Both the position numbers and the translations under genes were made by a program. Positions 62,047-64,000 of a stretch of DNA of 64,000 nt are shown one piece after another. Source of the DNA: an uncultured Acetatifactor sp. (lineage in GTDB: Bacteria > Bacillota > Clostridia > Lachnospirales > Lachnospiraceae). Under the pieces are notes generated by a model, which saw only the letters and a list, made by a program, of their open reading frames with translations, did no database searches and was not told where the DNA came from. The first letter of the stretch is position 1. Each line of letters opens with the position of its first letter. The DNA is taken from the NCBI GenBank assembly GCA_910577665.1, contig CAJTOJ010000002.1, positions 208,469-272,468 on the forward strand, in the 5' to 3' direction.

Positions 62047-62694
62047 CTATTCCCCCTTCAATCCCCGGTACACTTCCAGACCGAACTGCTCTTTTGAGAG
62101 AACCATGGCCTGGCCATCTGCCCTTTCGGCAAATACACTGCCATCTGCTTCCACGTATATCTCCACAGCCGATTTCTCTCCCACCAGCGTACTCTTCACA
62201 GTGATGATCCGGCTGATATTCCCCCTGTCAATCTGCGCGACAGGTATATAAGCCTGCTCCCTGGCATAGTCCTCTGGCAGGAGTCCTGCCACCCATGCCT
62301 GGATCCAGCCCTCGTCCACCGCCTCCAGGAAGATGCCTTCCTTCCCCATCACAGTGGAAGTAATGCGTCCTTCCTGAAAATGGAATCTCCTGCCAGAAAA
62401 GATCCTCCTGCCTTCCCCCTCCATCAGGGCCACATCCACAAAGGATTCCAGGTTGCCGAAAAATACAGGCTCCAAAATCTTACCCGCCTCTTCATCCACC
62501 TCCAGGTTGCCGCTGAAGTCTTCCATCAGGATTCCCTTCTCTGCCAGTTTTTCCCTGGATTCACTCTCATAAATCCCCCGTTTCTGCTGTATGTCACCCA
62601 TGGCCACAACATAGGCATAGTCAATATATTTTGCCTGAAGCAGCACTCCCATGAAATACAGCTCCTCCGGCGTAAGAACGATTTCCTTCTTCAT
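62047..62694 (-). CDS. EspG/DUF5081-like type VII accessory protein
   Basis: This 215-residue protein starts MKKEIVLTPEELYFMGVLLQ. It alternates strands and helices (VDVALMEGEGRRIFSGRRFH; GWIQAWVAGLLPEDYAREQA; ISRIITVKSTLVGEKSAVEI) in the pattern of ESX chaperones. I assign it to the EspG/DUF5081-like group with caution. The start at 62694 follows GAGAGG; the upstream frame is rejected. Substrate-specific chaperones of this kind keep WXG partners soluble before export. Confidence 0.6.
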   Translation of the reverse strand: MKKEIVLTPEELYFMGVLLQAKYIDYAYVVAMGDIQQKRGIYESESREKLAEKGILMEDFSGNLEVDEEAGKILEPVFFGNLESFVDVALMEGEGRRIFSGRRFHFQEGRITSTVMGKEGIFLEAVDEGWIQAWVAGLLPEDYAREQAYIPVAQIDRGNISRIITVKSTLVGEKSAVEIYVEADGSVFAERADGQAMVLSKEQFGLEVYRGLKGE

Positions 62695-62824
62695 GCGCAT
62701 ATCCTCTCGCGTGTTCAAAAGAAGTGTCTGCACACTCCCCTGCACACATCCAGTCAACAGCCCCTCAGCAAGCTGACAGGGCATCAAACCTGCAACCTGC
62801 AAGCTTATGTTTTCTTTTCACCTT

Positions 62825-63115
62825 TCACACATTTCTGATCCTGGCTGCCAGTTCATCCTCATATCTCGCATACTCTTCTGAGAATCGTCCCAACAATGAT
62901 GCATATTCCTCAAAAAAATGTTCTACCTCTTTAAATTCCCTGCGTACACAGAGCAGGCGGCTGGCATAGGCCCTTCCGGCATCTCCCTGCCATTCCCCAC
63001 CCATGCTGTTCACCAGAAGTTCCATGGCATCCATGTTGTTCCTCAATGTGTCTACAACCGTACGGACCTCCCCGCTGGCCACACGCATACGGTTGGTGTC
63101 TACGGTAATCTTCAT
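62825..63115 (-). CDS. WXG100-family protein
   Basis: This is a 96-residue helical hairpin with WQG at the turn (NSMGGEWQGDAGRAYASRLL, about residues 37-56) and a charged second helix. It belongs to the ESAT-6-like substrates. The 144-base gap upstream (63116-63259) contains GC-rich inverted stretches but no gene. Confidence 0.9.
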   Translation of the reverse strand: MKITVDTNRMRVASGEVRTVVDTLRNNMDAMELLVNSMGGEWQGDAGRAYASRLLCVRREFKEVEHFFEEYASLLGRFSEEYARYEDELAARIRNV

Positions 63116-63259
63116 ATGAACTCCTATCTGCTCCCTTCCTGCCTGCTGTCATGGAAAAAGCAGCCGTTTCGTTCCGGAGCGGCAGACCGCAGGCACAACA
63201 CCTGCCCCGGAACCCGTCCGCCAATAGCGGCACAGATTCCAGGCAGGCGAAGGATACTC

Positions 63260-63559
63260 TTATGAGCCGAAGCTGTTGATGGTAGACTGCAGGGCAGCAT
63301 CTGTCTCCTGCAGTTTCTGGGCAGAAGTCTCCATCAGCCTGGCATAGTCTTCCAGCATCTGGGTAAAATTGGTGAAAGTAGCCTGCATACTCTCATACTT
63401 TGCCACCAAGGCATCCTGGGCATCGCCCTTCCAGATCTCATTCAGTCCCATGATCAGGGTGCGCATCTTGGTCATTGCCTCATCGTGGTTACTCTTCAGT
63501 CCACGAAGTTCGTTTGCCTTTCCCATAAGTAAATCCGGAGTTACCTGAATCAATGCCAT
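63260..63559 (-). CDS. WXG100-family protein, first gene of the operon
   Basis: This 99-residue protein starts MALIQVTPDLLMGKANELRG. WKG lies at the turn (GLNEIWKGDAQDALVAKYES, about residues 39-58), and a long second helix ends in the YxxxE/D-like ADY/LQETDAA region. The start at 63559 follows AAGGTGG. It is closest to EsxA in size and would be the main secreted partner. The gene is now only 174 bases from the insertion sequence. Confidence 0.9.
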   Translation of the reverse strand: MALIQVTPDLLMGKANELRGLKSNHDEAMTKMRTLIMGLNEIWKGDAQDALVAKYESMQATFTNFTQMLEDYARLMETSAQKLQETDAALQSTINSFGS

Positions 63560-63733
63560 AATGTTATCCACCTTTCTTTGATATATATTTGTAGGCGTTT
63601 GCGAAACGCCAGAACCCGCATAAATACGGGATTCTCTTTGTTACAAAATAAAACAACTCCTCACTGGTCTGTGGTATAATTGAAATGTCCAGTAACAATT
63701 ATCCATATCCACCAGTAAAGGAGTCGTATCTAT

Positions 63734-64000
63734 ATGATAACACATAAACAACTCTCTTTGGCAGATATTTTTACCGATTGCCAAAATAAATTTGATAACG
63801 ATAAATATGAGTTTCTTTCCATACTCGATGAAACCATCAACCTTGATGAAATTGTTCCGGTGTCCTTTGTTTCTCACTTTCATGCTGCCACCGGCAGACC
63901 CCGCAGGCATCTTCTCTACCCAATGCTGAAGGCTCTGTTACTACAGCTTATTTTCTCAATCCCAACAACATCCCTGCTGATCGTATTCCTGAAATACTCC
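63734..64000 (+). mobile_element. Insertion-sequence transposase, N-terminal part
   Basis: The last 89 codons of the window open a transposase: MITHKQLSLADIFTDCQNKF, then GRPRRHLLYPMLKALLLQLI and SIPTTSLLIVFLKYS. This is the DUF772-like N-terminus of IS5/IS1182-type elements, and the frame runs off the edge. Two hairpins (GGCGTTT-GCG-AAACGCC at 63594-63610 and CCCG-N8-CGGG just after) lie near the probable left end. The exact terminal repeat cannot be fixed without the other end. Confidence 0.8.

Overview
The window is a typical Gram-positive, gut-Firmicutes chromosome segment, most likely Lachnospiraceae. I infer this from AGGAGG-type ribosome sites, Flp/Tad genes of clostridial type, PocR/AraC and BlaI/M56 regulators, WXG100 proteins and Hanks kinases. 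No rRNA, tRNA or CRISPR array was seen. Most genes lie on the minus strand, so operons read from high to low coordinates.

Layout from left to right. (1) 1-4167: rhamnose catabolism (rhaB, partial rhaA) with a PocR/MCP-type sensor and an AraC regulator. (2) 4565-6812: a membrane-bound spermidine-synthase-like protein and an Hsp20 chaperone behind a CIRCE operator. (3) 7237-9881: an accessory island with a DUF3791-DUF3990-DUF3791 module (DUF3990 is ADP-ribosyltransferase-like), which has its own promoter and operator palindrome, plus a HAD hydrolase. (4) 9877-30213: a continuous minus-strand Tad pilus locus of about 20 kb (tadZ, tadA, tadB, tadC, Flp pilin, two TadE-like proteins, a DUF5702 protein, two prepilin peptidases). 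It continues into signalling and surface genes: an FHA protein, a PP2C phosphatase, a BspA-repeat/LysM surface protein, a small membrane peptide, a transmembrane Ser/Thr kinase with a propeller-like ectodomain, and a macrodomain. An XRE regulator is encoded divergently.

(5) 30876-36667: an IbrB/IbrA-type ParB/PAPS-reductase pair, a PadR-HAAS-DUF4097 envelope operon, and a chimeric sensor/ABC-permease remnant. (6) 36846-48948: asparaginase, a GH2 glycosidase, MerR with an aldo/keto reductase, a BlaI/M56 pair, a phosphoglycerate-mutase-like phosphatase, and a two-gene ArsR/DUF2087 operon. (7) 49023-63571: a type VII (WXG100) secretion-substrate operon. Five small or WXG-like proteins, an EspG/DUF5081-like protein, a larger WXG-headed protein and DUF4176 are followed by a PP2C phosphatase, a kinase fused to a MATE-type transporter, a TPR lipoprotein, a kinase-TM-TPR protein and an rRNA methyltransferase. 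The EssC/EccC motor is not in the window. The right edge is cut by an insertion-sequence transposase.

The strongest candidate for something undescribed is region 7. It is a WXG100 substrate operon that carries its own phosphatase and two paralogous kinases, one of them covalently joined to a MATE-like transporter. The Tad locus shows the same logic independently (FHA + PP2C + kinase), which suggests that Ser/Thr phosphorylation controls both surface machines in this organism. All functional statements rest on reading motifs and gene order; no database search was made.
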